A stretch of 64,000 bases of DNA from DATJZG01 sp035499295 (GCA_035499295.1 DATJZG010000040.1:1-64000); one strand, 5' to 3'; shown: positions 11,643 to 21,031, counted from the first letter of the stretch. Made by a program: numbers and translations. Notes: generated by a model from the sequence alone, not told the origin.

Positions 11643-13105
11643 CACCAGCGCTCGATGAGGCCGGCCTGCTCGGCCGGATGGGGCCCCTCGCGCTCCAGCC
11701 TCTCGCCGCACAGGCGCGTCGCCGGAAACACCTTTCCCGGGTTGAAGGAGCCGTCGGGGTCGAAGGCAGTGCAGACGAAGCGCATGGTCTCGAGGTCGTC
11801 CTCCGAGAACATCTCGCGCATGTAGGCGGCCTTCTCGGCCCCCACTCCGTGCTCGCCGGTGATCGAGCCCCCGTAGCGCACGCACATGCGCAGGATCTCT
11901 CCTCCCAGGTGCTCCGCCTTGTGCTCCTGGCCGGATTCCCGGGCGTCGTAGAGGACGAGCGGGTGGAGGTTGCCGTCGCCGGCGTGAAAGACGTTCGCCA
12001 CCCGCAAGCCGTGGTCCTTGGCCATCGCCTCGATCTCGCGCAGGACCGGGGCGATGTCGGAACGCGGGATGACCCCGTCCTCCACCAGGTAATTCGGGGA
12101 GATCCGCCCCACCGCGGCGAAGGCGCTCTTGCGCCCCTTCCACATGAGCTGGCGCTCGGCCTCGCTCCTCGGCAGCCGAACCTCGAGCGCCCCGGCCCGG
12201 CGGGCGATGTCCACCGCCCGCTCGGAGGTGTGCTCAACCTCCGCGAGCGGGCCGTCCGCGTCCATGAGCAGCGCCGCGCCCACGTCGGGCCAGTCGAGAC
12301 CGGTGGCCGCCTTGGCGGCCACGATGGCGAGCCGGTCCATCATCTCGATGGCGGCGGGGACGATGCCGGCGGCGATGATCTGGGACACCGCCTCGCCGGC
12401 CTCGTCGGTGGAAGGAAAGGTGGCGAAGAAGGTCCGCGTCGCCTCGGGGCGCCGCAGGAGGCGCAACGTCACCTCGGTGACGATGCCGAGGAGCCCCTCG
12501 CTCCCCACCAGCACCGCCAGCAGGTCGAGCCCGGGCGCATCGGGCGCCGGTCCGCCCAGGTCGACGACGGTGCCGTTCTCGATCACCACCCTGGCACCGA
12601 GGACGTGGTTCACGGTGAACCCGTACTTGAGGCAGTGGGCCCCGCCGGAGTTCTCGGCGACGTTCCCGCCGATGGAGCAGATGCTCTGGGACGACGGGTC
12701 CGGAGCGTAGTAGAAGCCGGCGCCCGAGACTGCGCGGGTGACGTCGAGGTTGATGACTCCTGGCTCCACCCTCATCCAGCCGTCCCGCAGGTTCACCTCC
12801 AGGATGCGCCGCATCCGCGAGAGGCCGACCACCACCGAGCCGGGCACGGGCCGGGCGCCGCCGGAGAGGCCGGTGCCCGAGCCCCGCGGCACGATGGGCC
12901 TGCCGGCCGCCCGCGCCAGCCGCACCACCTCCGCCACCTCCTCGGTCGAGCCCGGCAGGACCACCAGGTCGGGCCGGGTCCTCCCGTGGGTGAGGCCGTC
13001 GCACTCGTAGGTGAGGAGGTCGGCGGCCGCCGTGAAGCAGTGATCCGGCCCCACCACCGCCCCCATGCGGCGACCCAACTCGGCGATCGATCCCCGAGGG
13101 TCCAT
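11642..13105 (-). CDS. glcD: Glycolate oxidase catalytic FAD subunit
   Basis: A 487-aa FAD-linked oxidase that converts glycolate to glyoxylate. The FAD-binding domain (about 45-220) has PRGSGTGLSGGARP and SIGGNVAENSGGAHCLKYG. The C-terminal cap carries the metal/substrate-site motifs HAGDGNLHP and GEHGVGAEK, typical of GlcD and D-lactate dehydrogenases of this class. The partner genes glcE and glcF directly downstream decide for glycolate oxidase over lactate dehydrogenase. The ATG at 13105 is 14 bases after the aminotransferase stop. Confidence 0.92.
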   Translation of the reverse strand: MDPRGSIAELGRRMGAVVGPDHCFTAAADLLTYECDGLTHGRTRPDLVVLPGSTEEVAEVVRLARAAGRPIVPRGSGTGLSGGARPVPGSVVVGLSRMRRILEVNLRDGWMRVEPGVINLDVTRAVSGAGFYYAPDPSSQSICSIGGNVAENSGGAHCLKYGFTVNHVLGARVVIENGTVVDLGGPAPDAPGLDLLAVLVGSEGLLGIVTEVTLRLLRRPEATRTFFATFPSTDEAGEAVSQIIAAGIVPAAIEMMDRLAIVAAKAATGLDWPDVGAALLMDADGPLAEVEHTSERAVDIARRAGALEVRLPRSEAERQLMWKGRKSAFAAVGRISPNYLVEDGVIPRSDIAPVLREIEAMAKDHGLRVANVFHAGDGNLHPLVLYDARESGQEHKAEHLGGEILRMCVRYGGSITGEHGVGAEKAAYMREMFSEDDLETMRFVCTAFDPDGSFNPGKVFPATRLCGERLEREGPHPAEQAGLIERW

Positions 13106-13119
13106 GGGCCGGAAGGTCG

Positions 13120-14310
13120 TCAGGCCTTGTCGTAGACCTGCAACGCCGCCCCCGCGGCGGCCCCCGGGGCGAGCCTCTTCCCCTGGCGGCGAAGCTGCTG
13201 CTCGATGGCCGAGAGGACCGCGAGCACGTTCCCCTGGCAGGACGACTCGCCCATGAGGCCGATGCGCCAGACCTTTCCAGCGAGCGGGCCGAGCCCGCCC
13301 CCGATCTCGATGTCGTGCTCGTTCAGCAGGGCCTTGCGCACCGCCGCCTCGTCGACGCCCTCGGGGACGGTGACGCAGTTCAGGGAGGGGAGGCGGTGCC
13401 CCTCCTGCGCCTGCGGCCGAGCGCCGAGCGCCTCCAGGCCGGCCATGAGGGCGGCGCTGTGGCGCCGGTGCCGGGCAAAGCGGCGATCCAGGCCCTCCTC
13501 GGCGATGAGCCGCAGCGCCTCGCGCAGGGCGTAGACCATGGTGATGGGCGCGGTGTGATGGTAGACGCGCTTCCCCTCGGCCCAGTAGTCCGCGATCATC
13601 CCGCAGTCCAGGTACCAGGACTGTACCTTGCTCTTTCGGGCCCGGATGGAGTCGAGCGCGCGCGGCGAGAGCGTGAGCGGCGCGAGCCCGGGAGGGCAGG
13701 AGAGGCACTTCTGGGTTCCGCTGTAGACCGCGTCGGCCTGCCACTCGTCCACCGACACCGGCACGCCCCCGAGGGAGGTGACCGTGTCGACGACGAGCAG
13801 GGCGCCGTGGTCGTGGCAGATCTTGCCGAGCCCCTCCATCGGCTGCTGAGCCCCGGTCGAGGTCTCGGCGTGAACGAGCGCCACCGCCTTCACCGGCGCG
13901 TGCTTCTTGAGCGCCTCCTCGATGGTGCCGAGCGGGAAGACGTTGCCCCAGGGCACTTCGAGCTTCACCAGTTTCCCGCCGCAGCGCCCGACGATGTCGC
14001 ACATGCGGTTGCCGAAGACGCCGGAGGCCCCGACCACCACCGTGTCGCCGGGCTCGATCACGTTGACGAGGGCGGCCTCCATGCCCGCCGAGCCGGTGCC
14101 GGAGACGGCGATGGTGAAGGGGTTCTTGGTCGCGAACACCCAGCGCAAGAGGCCCTGCACCTCGTTCATGATCTCGAGGAACTTGGGATCGAGATGGCCG
14201 AGCAAGGGCGTCGACATGGCGCGGTACACGCGCGGATGAACCATGCTCGGGCCGGGGCCGAGGAGCAGCCGGACCGGGGGAGAGAGTTCGGAGGTGGCGG
14301 GGGATGCCAT
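13120..14310 (-). CDS. Serine/alanine-glyoxylate aminotransferase, class V
   Basis: PLP enzyme of 396 aa that would transaminate glyoxylate to glycine. Family hallmarks are LLLGPGPSMVHPRVYRAMSTPLLGHLDPKF near the N-terminus, the PLP-binding Asp in LLVVDTVTSLGG, and the Schiff-base Lys in SGTQKCLSCPPGLAP. It is the first gene of the unit that ends in glycolate oxidase, so the operon turns glycolate into glyoxylate and then glycine, detoxifying or salvaging 2-phosphoglycolate-derived carbon. Amino donor (Ser or Ala) is not decidable. The ATG at 14310 fits the family N-terminus. Confidence 0.88.
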   Translation of the reverse strand: MASPATSELSPPVRLLLGPGPSMVHPRVYRAMSTPLLGHLDPKFLEIMNEVQGLLRWVFATKNPFTIAVSGTGSAGMEAALVNVIEPGDTVVVGASGVFGNRMCDIVGRCGGKLVKLEVPWGNVFPLGTIEEALKKHAPVKAVALVHAETSTGAQQPMEGLGKICHDHGALLVVDTVTSLGGVPVSVDEWQADAVYSGTQKCLSCPPGLAPLTLSPRALDSIRARKSKVQSWYLDCGMIADYWAEGKRVYHHTAPITMVYALREALRLIAEEGLDRRFARHRRHSAALMAGLEALGARPQAQEGHRLPSLNCVTVPEGVDEAAVRKALLNEHDIEIGGGLGPLAGKVWRIGLMGESSCQGNVLAVLSAIEQQLRRQGKRLAPGAAAGAALQVYDKA

Positions 14311-14466
14311 TGCGTTCGTCCTCTTCGATGTCTGGAGCCGGTCTCTTCGTCCGGCGGGGGGGAAGGCGCATGCATCATACCCCGCTGCCGCTCGCCGCCG
14401 GAAGGGCTGCGCCCGGGCCGTTTTTGTCCTAGGCTTCCGACCCTCGCCGAACGAAGGGGAGGAGCC

Positions 14467-15897
14467 GTGAACGCCGCCGCCGTCTTGCTCGCCCTCGCCG
14501 CGTCCGGTCCGGCCGAGGAGCCCTCCGCGCCCATCCTCGCTGCGGGTCGGGAGGGGCGCTCCTACGACCTCCTCGCCGAGCTCACCGACGGCGTGGGGCC
14601 CCGGCCGGCCGGGTCCCCGGGCGCGGAAGCCGCCGTCCATTGGGCCGCCGACTGGTTCCGCCGCTCCGGCTTCGAGGTGCGGCTCGAGCCGGTGAAGGTG
14701 AGGCGCTGGGTTCGCGGCGAGGAGCGCGCCGAGGTGCAGGCCTCCGACCAGTGGCGCAGCCAGACCCTCGCGGTCACCGCCCTGGGCACGAGCCCGCCCA
14801 CGCCGCCGGGCGGGGTGGTGGGCCAGGTGGTGGAGGTCTCGAGCTTGGAGGAACTCCGGGCGCTCGGCGCGGGAGCGCGCGGCAGGGTAGTCCTCTTCCA
14901 GCACGACATGAAGGACGCCCCCGGGTACGAGCGCTTCGCCCGGCTGCGGACCCGGGGGCCGGCCGAGGCGGCAGCACTCGGGGCGGCCGCTGCCCTGGTG
15001 CGGTCGCTCTCGACCGCCACGCTGCGGTGTCCCCACACCGGAGCCACCGTATTCCCGCCCGGGGGCCCGCGCATCCCGGCGGCGGCGGTCGCGGTGGAGG
15101 ACGCCGAGTTCCTGCACCGGCTCGCGGCGAGGGGGCCGGTGGTGGTGAAGCTTCTCCTCACCTGCCGCGAGGGAGATCCGGCAGAGGTGGCGTCCGCCAA
15201 CGTGGTCGCCGAGTTGCGCGGCCGCGAGCGTCCGGAGGAGATCGTGCTCCTGGGAGCGCACCTCGACTCCTGGGACCTGGGCACGGGCGCGGTCGACGAC
15301 GGGGCCGGGGTGGCGATGGTCATGGACGCGATGCGCATCGCCAAGGCCCTCGGGCAGCCCCCGCGCAGGACCCTGCGTGCGGTCCTCTTCATGAACGAGG
15401 AGAACGGGCTCGACGGCGCGCGCGCCTACTACGAGGCGCATCGCGCCGAGGGCGCGAGACACGTGGTCGCCCTGGAGGCCGACGCCGGCGCGGGCAAGCC
15501 CACCGGGGTGAGGGTCGCTGCCGGCGAGGGAGCCCTCGAGCTGGCGAGGGTCTGGGCCGGTCCGCTCGCGGTCATCGGGGCGGAACAGGTCCGCCCGGGC
15601 GGCGGCGGAGCCGACATCTCGCCGCTCTCGCACCAGGGCGTTCCCTTCCTCACCGTCGCCCAGGACATGAGCCATTACTTCGACTGGCACCACAGCGCCG
15701 CGGACACCCTCGACAAGGTGGATCGGGGGGAACTCGGCCTGGCGACGGGGGCGCTAGCCTGGCTCGCCTGGTCGGCCGCCGAGTCGGAGGCGACGCTTCC
15801 CCGCCCGGCACCGCCCCAGAGCGCGCCCTCCGGGCTGCGCGAGCGCCCCCGGCCGGACCGTCCGGGGGGCGGCGATGGCGGCGGTGCCGCTCCCTGA
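14467..15897 (+). CDS. Exported M28-family zinc aminopeptidase/carboxypeptidase Q-like
   Basis: A 476-aa metallopeptidase with a short signal peptide (residues 1-17). A protease-associated insert lies in the middle of the chain. The di-zinc catalytic domain shows all expected ligands: His and Asp in GAHLDSWDLGTGAVDDGAG, the Glu pair in MNEENGLDGA, Asp in ALEADAGAG and the final His in YFDWHHSAADTLDK. It should trim peptides in the periplasm or outside. The start is GTG behind GGGGAGGAG. The last 35 residues are a Pro/Arg/Gly-rich low-complexity tail. It is divergent from the aminotransferase operon across 156 bp. Confidence 0.88.
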   Translation: MNAAAVLLALAASGPAEEPSAPILAAGREGRSYDLLAELTDGVGPRPAGSPGAEAAVHWAADWFRRSGFEVRLEPVKVRRWVRGEERAEVQASDQWRSQTLAVTALGTSPPTPPGGVVGQVVEVSSLEELRALGAGARGRVVLFQHDMKDAPGYERFARLRTRGPAEAAALGAAAALVRSLSTATLRCPHTGATVFPPGGPRIPAAAVAVEDAEFLHRLAARGPVVVKLLLTCREGDPAEVASANVVAELRGRERPEEIVLLGAHLDSWDLGTGAVDDGAGVAMVMDAMRIAKALGQPPRRTLRAVLFMNEENGLDGARAYYEAHRAEGARHVVALEADAGAGKPTGVRVAAGEGALELARVWAGPLAVIGAEQVRPGGGGADISPLSHQGVPFLTVAQDMSHYFDWHHSAADTLDKVDRGELGLATGALAWLAWSAAESEATLPRPAPPQSAPSGLRERPRPDRPGGGDGGGAAP

Positions 15898-15964
15898 CCT
15901 CGCCGAGGCCACCCCGTGGCGCCCTTGCGCCCGCGCCCGCAGGCCTTAATTCTTCCTGGGGGAC

Positions 15965-16924
15965 ATGCGAGGACCGGGACCGAACGAGCCCTGCTGGTGC
16001 GGCAGCGGCAAGAAGTACAAGAGGTGTCACCGCGACGGTGACGCCGTAAGTGGGGGTCCGCCCGCCGGAGCCCGCTCCGGAGCGGTGCGACCAGGGGTGG
16101 TGAGCCCGCGCCGACCGGTGCCCTCGCACATCCCGCGTCCGAGCTACGCGGAGACCGGTCGCCCACGAGCGGCCGAACGGATCGCGGACCCGCAGGAGCG
16201 AGTCGCGCGGATGCGGCGCGCCGGGCGCGCGGCCGGCGAGGTGCTGGCGGAGGTGGGAAGGGCCGTCCGGGCCGGGGTGACGACGGACGAGCTCGACGCG
16301 ATCGCCCACCAGGCCTGCATCGCCCGGGGTGCGTACCCGAGCCCGCTCAACTACCACGGGTTCCCGAAGTCCCTCTGCACCTCGGTGAACGAGGTGATCC
16401 TGCACGGCATCCCCGACAGCCGGCCGCTCGCGGACGGAGACATCGTCAGCCTCGACGTGACCCTCTACCTCGACGGCGTTCACGGGGACTGCTGCGCCAG
16501 CTTCCCGGTCGGGGAGGTGGACGAGGAATCCCGCCGACTCCTCCGGGTGGGCGAGGAGTGCCTCCTGAGGGGCATCGAGGCGGTATGCCCCGGCCGGCCC
16601 ATCTCCGACGTCGGGCGCGCCGTGGAGAACCACGCCGCCGCGCACGGGTACGGCGTGGTGCGATCGTTCTGCGGTCACGGCATCGGGGAGGACTTTCACA
16701 CCGATCCCCAGGTACTGCACTACTACGATCCCCGAGCGAACCAGGTCATGGAGGAGGGGATGACCTTCACGGTCGAGCCCATGCTCACCGCCGGCAGCTA
16801 CCGCCACGTCATCTGGCCAGACGGCTGGACCGCGGCCACCGCCGACGGGAAGCGCGCGGTGCAGTTCGAGCACACCCTGCTCGTGACCGGCGAAGGTGCC
16901 GAGATCCTGACCGCGCGCCCTTGA
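15965..16924 (+). CDS. map: Methionine aminopeptidase with N-terminal SEC-C zinc motif
   Basis: Type I methionine aminopeptidase of 319 aa that removes the initiator Met from new proteins. All five metal ligands are present: Asp in SLDVTLYLDG, Asp in VHGDCC, His in CGHGIG, Glu in FTVEPM and Glu in QFEHT. The first 25 residues form a SEC-C zinc-binding motif (PCWCGSGKKYKRCH), which is also found at the C-terminus of SecA and in some bacterial MAPs and may dock the enzyme on the ribosome. A low-complexity linker of about 40 residues separates the two parts. The gene is convergent with rsmE with one base between the stops. Confidence 0.93.
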   Translation: MRGPGPNEPCWCGSGKKYKRCHRDGDAVSGGPPAGARSGAVRPGVVSPRRPVPSHIPRPSYAETGRPRAAERIADPQERVARMRRAGRAAGEVLAEVGRAVRAGVTTDELDAIAHQACIARGAYPSPLNYHGFPKSLCTSVNEVILHGIPDSRPLADGDIVSLDVTLYLDGVHGDCCASFPVGEVDEESRRLLRVGEECLLRGIEAVCPGRPISDVGRAVENHAAAHGYGVVRSFCGHGIGEDFHTDPQVLHYYDPRANQVMEEGMTFTVEPMLTAGSYRHVIWPDGWTAATADGKRAVQFEHTLLVTGEGAEILTARP

Positions 16925-16925
16925 G

Positions 16926-17684
16926 TCACCGTTCCGGAGGCGGCGGGCGCGCGCCCCAGCGGAGCCAGAGCTCCACCTGGCCCACCGCGTAGCCCACCGC
17001 CGCGTCGACGCGCAGCGGGCGCGGGCCGAGGGAGAAAGGGGCGAAGCCGCGCCACTCGAGCTCCCTCGCCTCGTAGGAGGTGAAGCCGCCCTCGGGCCCG
17101 ATGGCCAGGACCGCCCGCCCGCGCGGCGCGGGGAGGCCCTCGAGCGGACCGGGCGCGGCGGGGTGGGCGAGCAGCCGGCGGGCGGCGCTCGGGAAGGCGG
17201 AGTCGAGCTCATCCTCCACGAACGGCTTGAAGAAGCGGCGCACCGAGACGCGGGGGAGCCGGGTGTCGCGGCCTTGCTCCAGCCCGAGCTTGAGCGCCTC
17301 CGCCATGGACTCGGCGCGAAGGGACGGGGAGCCGAAGTAGCTCTTCTCCACCCGGTAGGTGCCGAGGAGGACCACGTCCTTCACCCCCATCGACGCCACC
17401 GCAGCGAGCACCTTGCGCAGGATCTTCGGACGCGGGAGCGCGAGGAGGAGCGAGACCGGGGAGGGATCCGGCGGAGCGCGGGTGAGCGAGGGGCGGATGC
17501 AGAGCTCGGCCGGCGACGTCGACAGGACCTCGCCCTCCCCCAGGCTGCCTCCGAGGAGGCCGACGGCGATGCGGTCCCCGGGGGCCACCCGGAGGACCTC
17601 GAGGGCATGGCGAGCCCTTCGCCCGGACAGTCGCGCCGTCCCGTCCGGCTGGAGATCCCCCTCTTCGAGGAGCACGAGGTTCAT
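16926..17684 (-). CDS. rsmE: 16S rRNA m3U1498 methyltransferase
   Basis: SPOUT-class RNA methyltransferase of 252 aa that methylates uridine 1498 of 16S rRNA. An N-terminal PUA-like domain (residues 1-70, RLSGRRARHALEVLRVAPGD) precedes the knotted SAM-binding domain with the family signatures IGPEGGFTSYEARE and LGPRPLRVDAAV. Size and motif order match RsmE. Its start lies 15 bp from the divergent 107-aa gene, so the two promoters must overlap or one gene is read from inside the other. Confidence 0.92.
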   Translation of the reverse strand: MNLVLLEEGDLQPDGTARLSGRRARHALEVLRVAPGDRIAVGLLGGSLGEGEVLSTSPAELCIRPSLTRAPPDPSPVSLLLALPRPKILRKVLAAVASMGVKDVVLLGTYRVEKSYFGSPSLRAESMAEALKLGLEQGRDTRLPRVSVRRFFKPFVEDELDSAFPSAARRLLAHPAAPGPLEGLPAPRGRAVLAIGPEGGFTSYEARELEWRGFAPFSLGPRPLRVDAAVGYAVGQVELWLRWGARPPPPER

Positions 17685-17699
17685 CTATGATGGGCGGCG

Positions 17700-18023
17700 A
17701 TGGAGAAGCCGCCCTACTGGTACCTCATCTCGGTGCTCTTCAGCACCGTCCCCCTCACGCCGTCCCTGGCCATGAGCCTCTACGAGGTGGCGAGGGCCCT
17801 CCACCGGAGCGGCGAGGGCGCGGGAGAGGTGATCGAGGAGGGCACCGAGGGCCGGGTGAAGAACCTCCACAGGTCCTTCGCCCTGGGCGCCATCTCCGGG
17901 CCCGGGTTCGAGGCGGAGCTCGACCTGCCGAAGGGCAAGGGGAAGGTCCGCTTCCTCCTCACTCGGGAGGGGCTCGAGCACGGCAAGAAGCGCGAGCGCA
18001 CCGAGGCCGCTCTGCGGAACTGA
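17700..18023 (+). CDS. Hypothetical protein, 107 aa
   Basis: I do not recognise this protein. The first 25 residues are hydrophobic (YWYLISVLFSTVPLTPSLAMSL) and could be a membrane anchor or a buried helix; the rest is charged, with a basic Gly/Lys-rich stretch (LPKGKGKVRF). The codon pattern and the absence of a competing frame support a real gene. It faces rsmE head to head. Confidence 0.55.
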   Translation: MEKPPYWYLISVLFSTVPLTPSLAMSLYEVARALHRSGEGAGEVIEEGTEGRVKNLHRSFALGAISGPGFEAELDLPKGKGKVRFLLTREGLEHGKKRERTEAALRN

Positions 18024-18048
18024 CCCGGGCGAGGGGCGGCGCGCACGA

Positions 18049-18642
18049 TCACGGCCCGCGCCGCGCCCGCCTCGGACCTCGCCTGCGGGCCGCCGCCTTT
18101 CGCGAGGCCGCCGCCTCGAGGAGGGTGTCCTTGCGCCGGTACGCGAGCCCGGTCAGGAACGCCACCGCCTCGCCACCGCGATCGGTGACCCGGACCTCCA
18201 CCGACGAAAGCTTCGGGGACAAGGCCACCTCGCGGGCCTCGGCCCAGAGCGAGCCCCTGCGCCCGGCGCGCACGAACTGGATGTTGGCGTTCACCGCCAC
18301 CGCCACCGTTCCGTGAGAGTTGGAGCAGGCCGCAAAAGCCAGGTCGGCGAGGGTGAAGATGGCGCCCCCCTGGGCCACGTCCACTGCGTTCAGGTGCCGC
18401 TCCCGCACCGAGAGGCGAGCGCGGGCGTAGCCGGGCCGGACCTCCTCGAGGCGGACTCCCGAGGTGCGGGCGAACCGGTCGGCGAGGAAGAAGCGCGCGA
18501 TGTCGGGTGCCTCCGGGCCGGCGGTGCCCTCTCCCCTCGAGCTCGTCGCCCGCGGGGCGCCTCCCCGACCGGGCGCCGAGGGGCGGCGCGCCCTTCCTCC
18601 GCGGCGAGGGCGGAGAGCCCCGCTGCCGGGCGGCGGGTTCAC
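18049..18642 (-). CDS. PaaI-like hotdog thioesterase
   Basis: A 197-aa protein whose last 140 residues form a hotdog-fold acyl-CoA thioesterase domain. The catalytic region reads RHLNAVDVAQGGAIFTLADLAFA, matching the PaaI pattern in which the Asp/Glu on the long helix acts on the thioester. The first 45 residues are Pro/Arg/Gly-rich and look disordered. The GTG start lies in a GTGA overlap with the aceK stop, so it is co-translated with the IDH kinase/phosphatase. The acyl-CoA substrate is unknown. Confidence 0.78.
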   Translation of the reverse strand: MNPPPGSGALRPRRGGRARRPSAPGRGGAPRATSSRGEGTAGPEAPDIARFFLADRFARTSGVRLEEVRPGYARARLSVRERHLNAVDVAQGGAIFTLADLAFAACSNSHGTVAVAVNANIQFVRAGRRGSLWAEAREVALSPKLSSVEVRVTDRGGEAVAFLTGLAYRRKDTLLEAAASRKAAARRRGPRRARRGP

Positions 18643-20387
18643 GGCGCTCCCCGCCCGAGCCGGAACGAGAGCTCGTAGGGGAAGATGTCGACGATCTCGC
18701 CGGCGCGGTGGCGCTCCTGCATCTCCCGCCAGAAGCGGGCGGTGAGGAGCTCCGAGTGCGCCTCCACGAAGGCCTGACGGAGGGGGGGCTGCAGGCCGAG
18801 GAAGGGCAGGAACTCCTCGGGGAAGACGTCGTTCTCCCCCACGTAGAAGGAAGGCTCCGAGCTCCCCAGGTCGTCGTCGTCGGAAGGCTGCGGCAGGTCG
18901 CGGAAGTTCACCTCGGTGAGGAGCTGCAACTCGTCGTAGTCGTAGAAGATGACGCGCCCGGTGCGGGTCACCCCGAAGTTCTTGAGGAGCAGGTCGCCGG
19001 GAAAGGTGTTCGTCGCCGCCAGGTCGCGCAGCGCACGGCCGAAATCGAGGATGGCCCGCCGGGCGCTCGCCTCGTCGGTCTCGCGCACGAAGAGGTTGAG
19101 CGGGGTCACGCGCCGTTCGGCGTAGAGGTGGCGGATGTCCACCTGGTCCCCGTGGAGGCTCACGCATTCGCGGCACTCGCCCAGGAGCTCGTCCAGGACG
19201 CGCGGGTCGAAGCGGCTTCTCGGAAACCGGAGGTGCTCGAAGTCCTGGGCGTCGACGAGGCGCCCGGCGCGGTCGTGGCGGAAGACGAGCTGGTACTTCT
19301 TCATCACCTCGCTGCGGGTGACGTTCTTCGGCGGCTTGAACCGGTCGCGGATCACCTTGAAGACCACGTCGAGAGAGGGGAGGTTGAAGACCGCCATCAC
19401 CATCCCCTTGTCGCCGCGGGCGGGCTCGAATCGATCGGGGGACCGCTCCAGGTGCGCGAGCAGCTCCCGGTACAGCTCGGTCTTGCCGTGCTTGTTGAAC
19501 CCGATGCTGGTGTAGATCTCCGAGAGCCGCTTCGCCGGCAGGATGCTCTTCACGAACGTCACCAGTCCACTCGGCCGATCGCACTCGACGTGGAAGTAGC
19601 TTCGCGTGAACGAGAAGAGGACCGAGGCCTGGTTCTCGGTGAGGAGCACCGCGTCGAGCCGGATGCCGCCCTCCTCGTGGAGGAACGCGAGGATGAGGGG
19701 CACGTCGGTGGCTCCCTGCCGGAGCCTCCCCACCAGGTAGGCGCCCTTGCCGCGGTAGAAGACCGGCCGGAGCACGTCCACCGCGTCGTAGCCCCGGCCC
19801 GCCAGGTAGGCGTCGATCTGACGCCCGGCCCGGTCGGCGTCGCGCCCCGCGCTCTCGAAGCGCGCCAGCGGCCAGGTGTCGGCGAGGACCCTGCGCATCA
19901 GGGAGCTCGTCGCCTCGGCGGGGTAGCTCCGGAACAGGGGCTGGGCCGGGTTCGGCAGCGGGGACTTGAGCTCCGAGGCCACGAACTCCACCTTGGGGTC
20001 GACCCCCACGGTGGAGAACACGCGCCGGGTCACCGAGTTGAAGAAGGTCTCGGCGAGCTCCATGTCCGGCCGGGTCGAGATCCGCACCAGGTAGAGCGGC
20101 TTCATCATCGCCCAAAGCTGCCGGTCGTTCGATGCCGAACCGAGCCGCTCGCGCAGACGCGCCACCGCCTGTCCGACGTCCTCGCTGCGCAGGTCGAGTC
20201 GGTCGAGCGCGTCCTGCTGGGCGCCCTTCCAGTCGCGCGCCTCGAAGCGGTCTCGCGCGCGGCGCGTGATGGACTGGAACCTCCCCTGATAGGCGTCGAA
20301 GGCGTCGTGGATAGCGCCGGCACCCCAGTGGGCGAGGCCGGCCTGCGCCTCGATGCTCCGGGTGTCGGTCTCGGCGGCTTGCGTCAC
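18639..20387 (-). CDS. aceK: Isocitrate dehydrogenase kinase/phosphatase
   Basis: Bifunctional 582-aa enzyme that phosphorylates and reactivates isocitrate dehydrogenase, steering isocitrate between the TCA cycle and the glyoxylate bypass. It aligns along the whole expected length (E. coli protein about 578 aa). The N-terminal regulatory half contains FNSVTRRVFSTVGVDP, and the kinase half has FKVIRDRFKPPKNVTR and the catalytic FPGDLLLKNFGVTRTGRVIFYDYDE. The GTG at 20387 has a GAAAGGA site five bases upstream. In enterobacteria aceK follows aceB-aceA; here it stands without them and is coupled to a thioesterase gene instead. Confidence 0.95.
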   Translation of the reverse strand: MTQAAETDTRSIEAQAGLAHWGAGAIHDAFDAYQGRFQSITRRARDRFEARDWKGAQQDALDRLDLRSEDVGQAVARLRERLGSASNDRQLWAMMKPLYLVRISTRPDMELAETFFNSVTRRVFSTVGVDPKVEFVASELKSPLPNPAQPLFRSYPAEATSSLMRRVLADTWPLARFESAGRDADRAGRQIDAYLAGRGYDAVDVLRPVFYRGKGAYLVGRLRQGATDVPLILAFLHEEGGIRLDAVLLTENQASVLFSFTRSYFHVECDRPSGLVTFVKSILPAKRLSEIYTSIGFNKHGKTELYRELLAHLERSPDRFEPARGDKGMVMAVFNLPSLDVVFKVIRDRFKPPKNVTRSEVMKKYQLVFRHDRAGRLVDAQDFEHLRFPRSRFDPRVLDELLGECRECVSLHGDQVDIRHLYAERRVTPLNLFVRETDEASARRAILDFGRALRDLAATNTFPGDLLLKNFGVTRTGRVIFYDYDELQLLTEVNFRDLPQPSDDDDLGSSEPSFYVGENDVFPEEFLPFLGLQPPLRQAFVEAHSELLTARFWREMQERHRAGEIVDIFPYELSFRLGRGAP

Positions 20388-20521
20388 GGGGGTCCTTTCG
20401 GGGTGATCCGGGTCCTCCCCGACTCTAAACCAGCACGGTCCGTTTCTCGATGTCTCTCGACGGAGGCGGCCTCGGTCGGGCGCGAAGCGCGCTCGGCGCC
20501 CGAGACCTGCGGTGCGGTAAG

Positions 20522-21031
20522 ATGCCCGCCATGCCTTCCTGGAAAGCCCGGATCCCCGCAGGGCTGGCGGTGGCCCTCGCCTGCGCCACCCCGGGCGGGT
20601 CACCGGTGGTGGTCGACGCCGGGGCCGACTTCGGGGCCTACCAGACGTTCGACTTCGTGCCGGTTCCCGCGCAAGCGGGCGCCGCGCTCGCCCCCACCCT
20701 GACCTACTACGGGATCGACGGGGTACTCGCCCGGAACCTGGGAACGGTGGGGCTCGTCCGCGCGGTCGGCGGCACGCCCGACCTCCTCTTCGCCTACTTC
20801 GCCGGCGGCTCGCCGGTGGACACCGAGGCCTGGGGCTACTCCGTCGGCGCCGGCGCGACCATCTCCGTCTCCGACGTGTCGGCTTCCTCGCTGGTGGTTG
20901 ACGCGGTCGACGCCCGGACGCGGAAGCTCGTGTGGCGCGGAGTGGCGCAGGGCGCGCTCGCGGGCGCCGGGAGCGCCGACCCGGCGGTGCGCCAGATGCT
21001 CGCCTTCTGGCCGGCGCGGTCCCGGTACTGA
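20522..21031 (+). CDS. DUF4136-like exported protein, possible lipoprotein
   Basis: A 169-aa protein with an N-terminal signal (about residues 1-20, LAVALACATPGG) that may be a lipobox around the Cys. The body has the DUF4136 look: an opening DFGAYQTFDFVP motif and a closing ARTRKLVWRGVAQGAL segment with a short C-terminal helix. Family members are outer-membrane or periplasmic proteins of unknown role. A second ATG three codons later (20531) is an equally good start. Confidence 0.72.
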   Translation: MPAMPSWKARIPAGLAVALACATPGGSPVVVDAGADFGAYQTFDFVPVPAQAGAALAPTLTYYGIDGVLARNLGTVGLVRAVGGTPDLLFAYFAGGSPVDTEAWGYSVGAGATISVSDVSASSLVVDAVDARTRKLVWRGVAQGALAGAGSADPAVRQMLAFWPARSRY

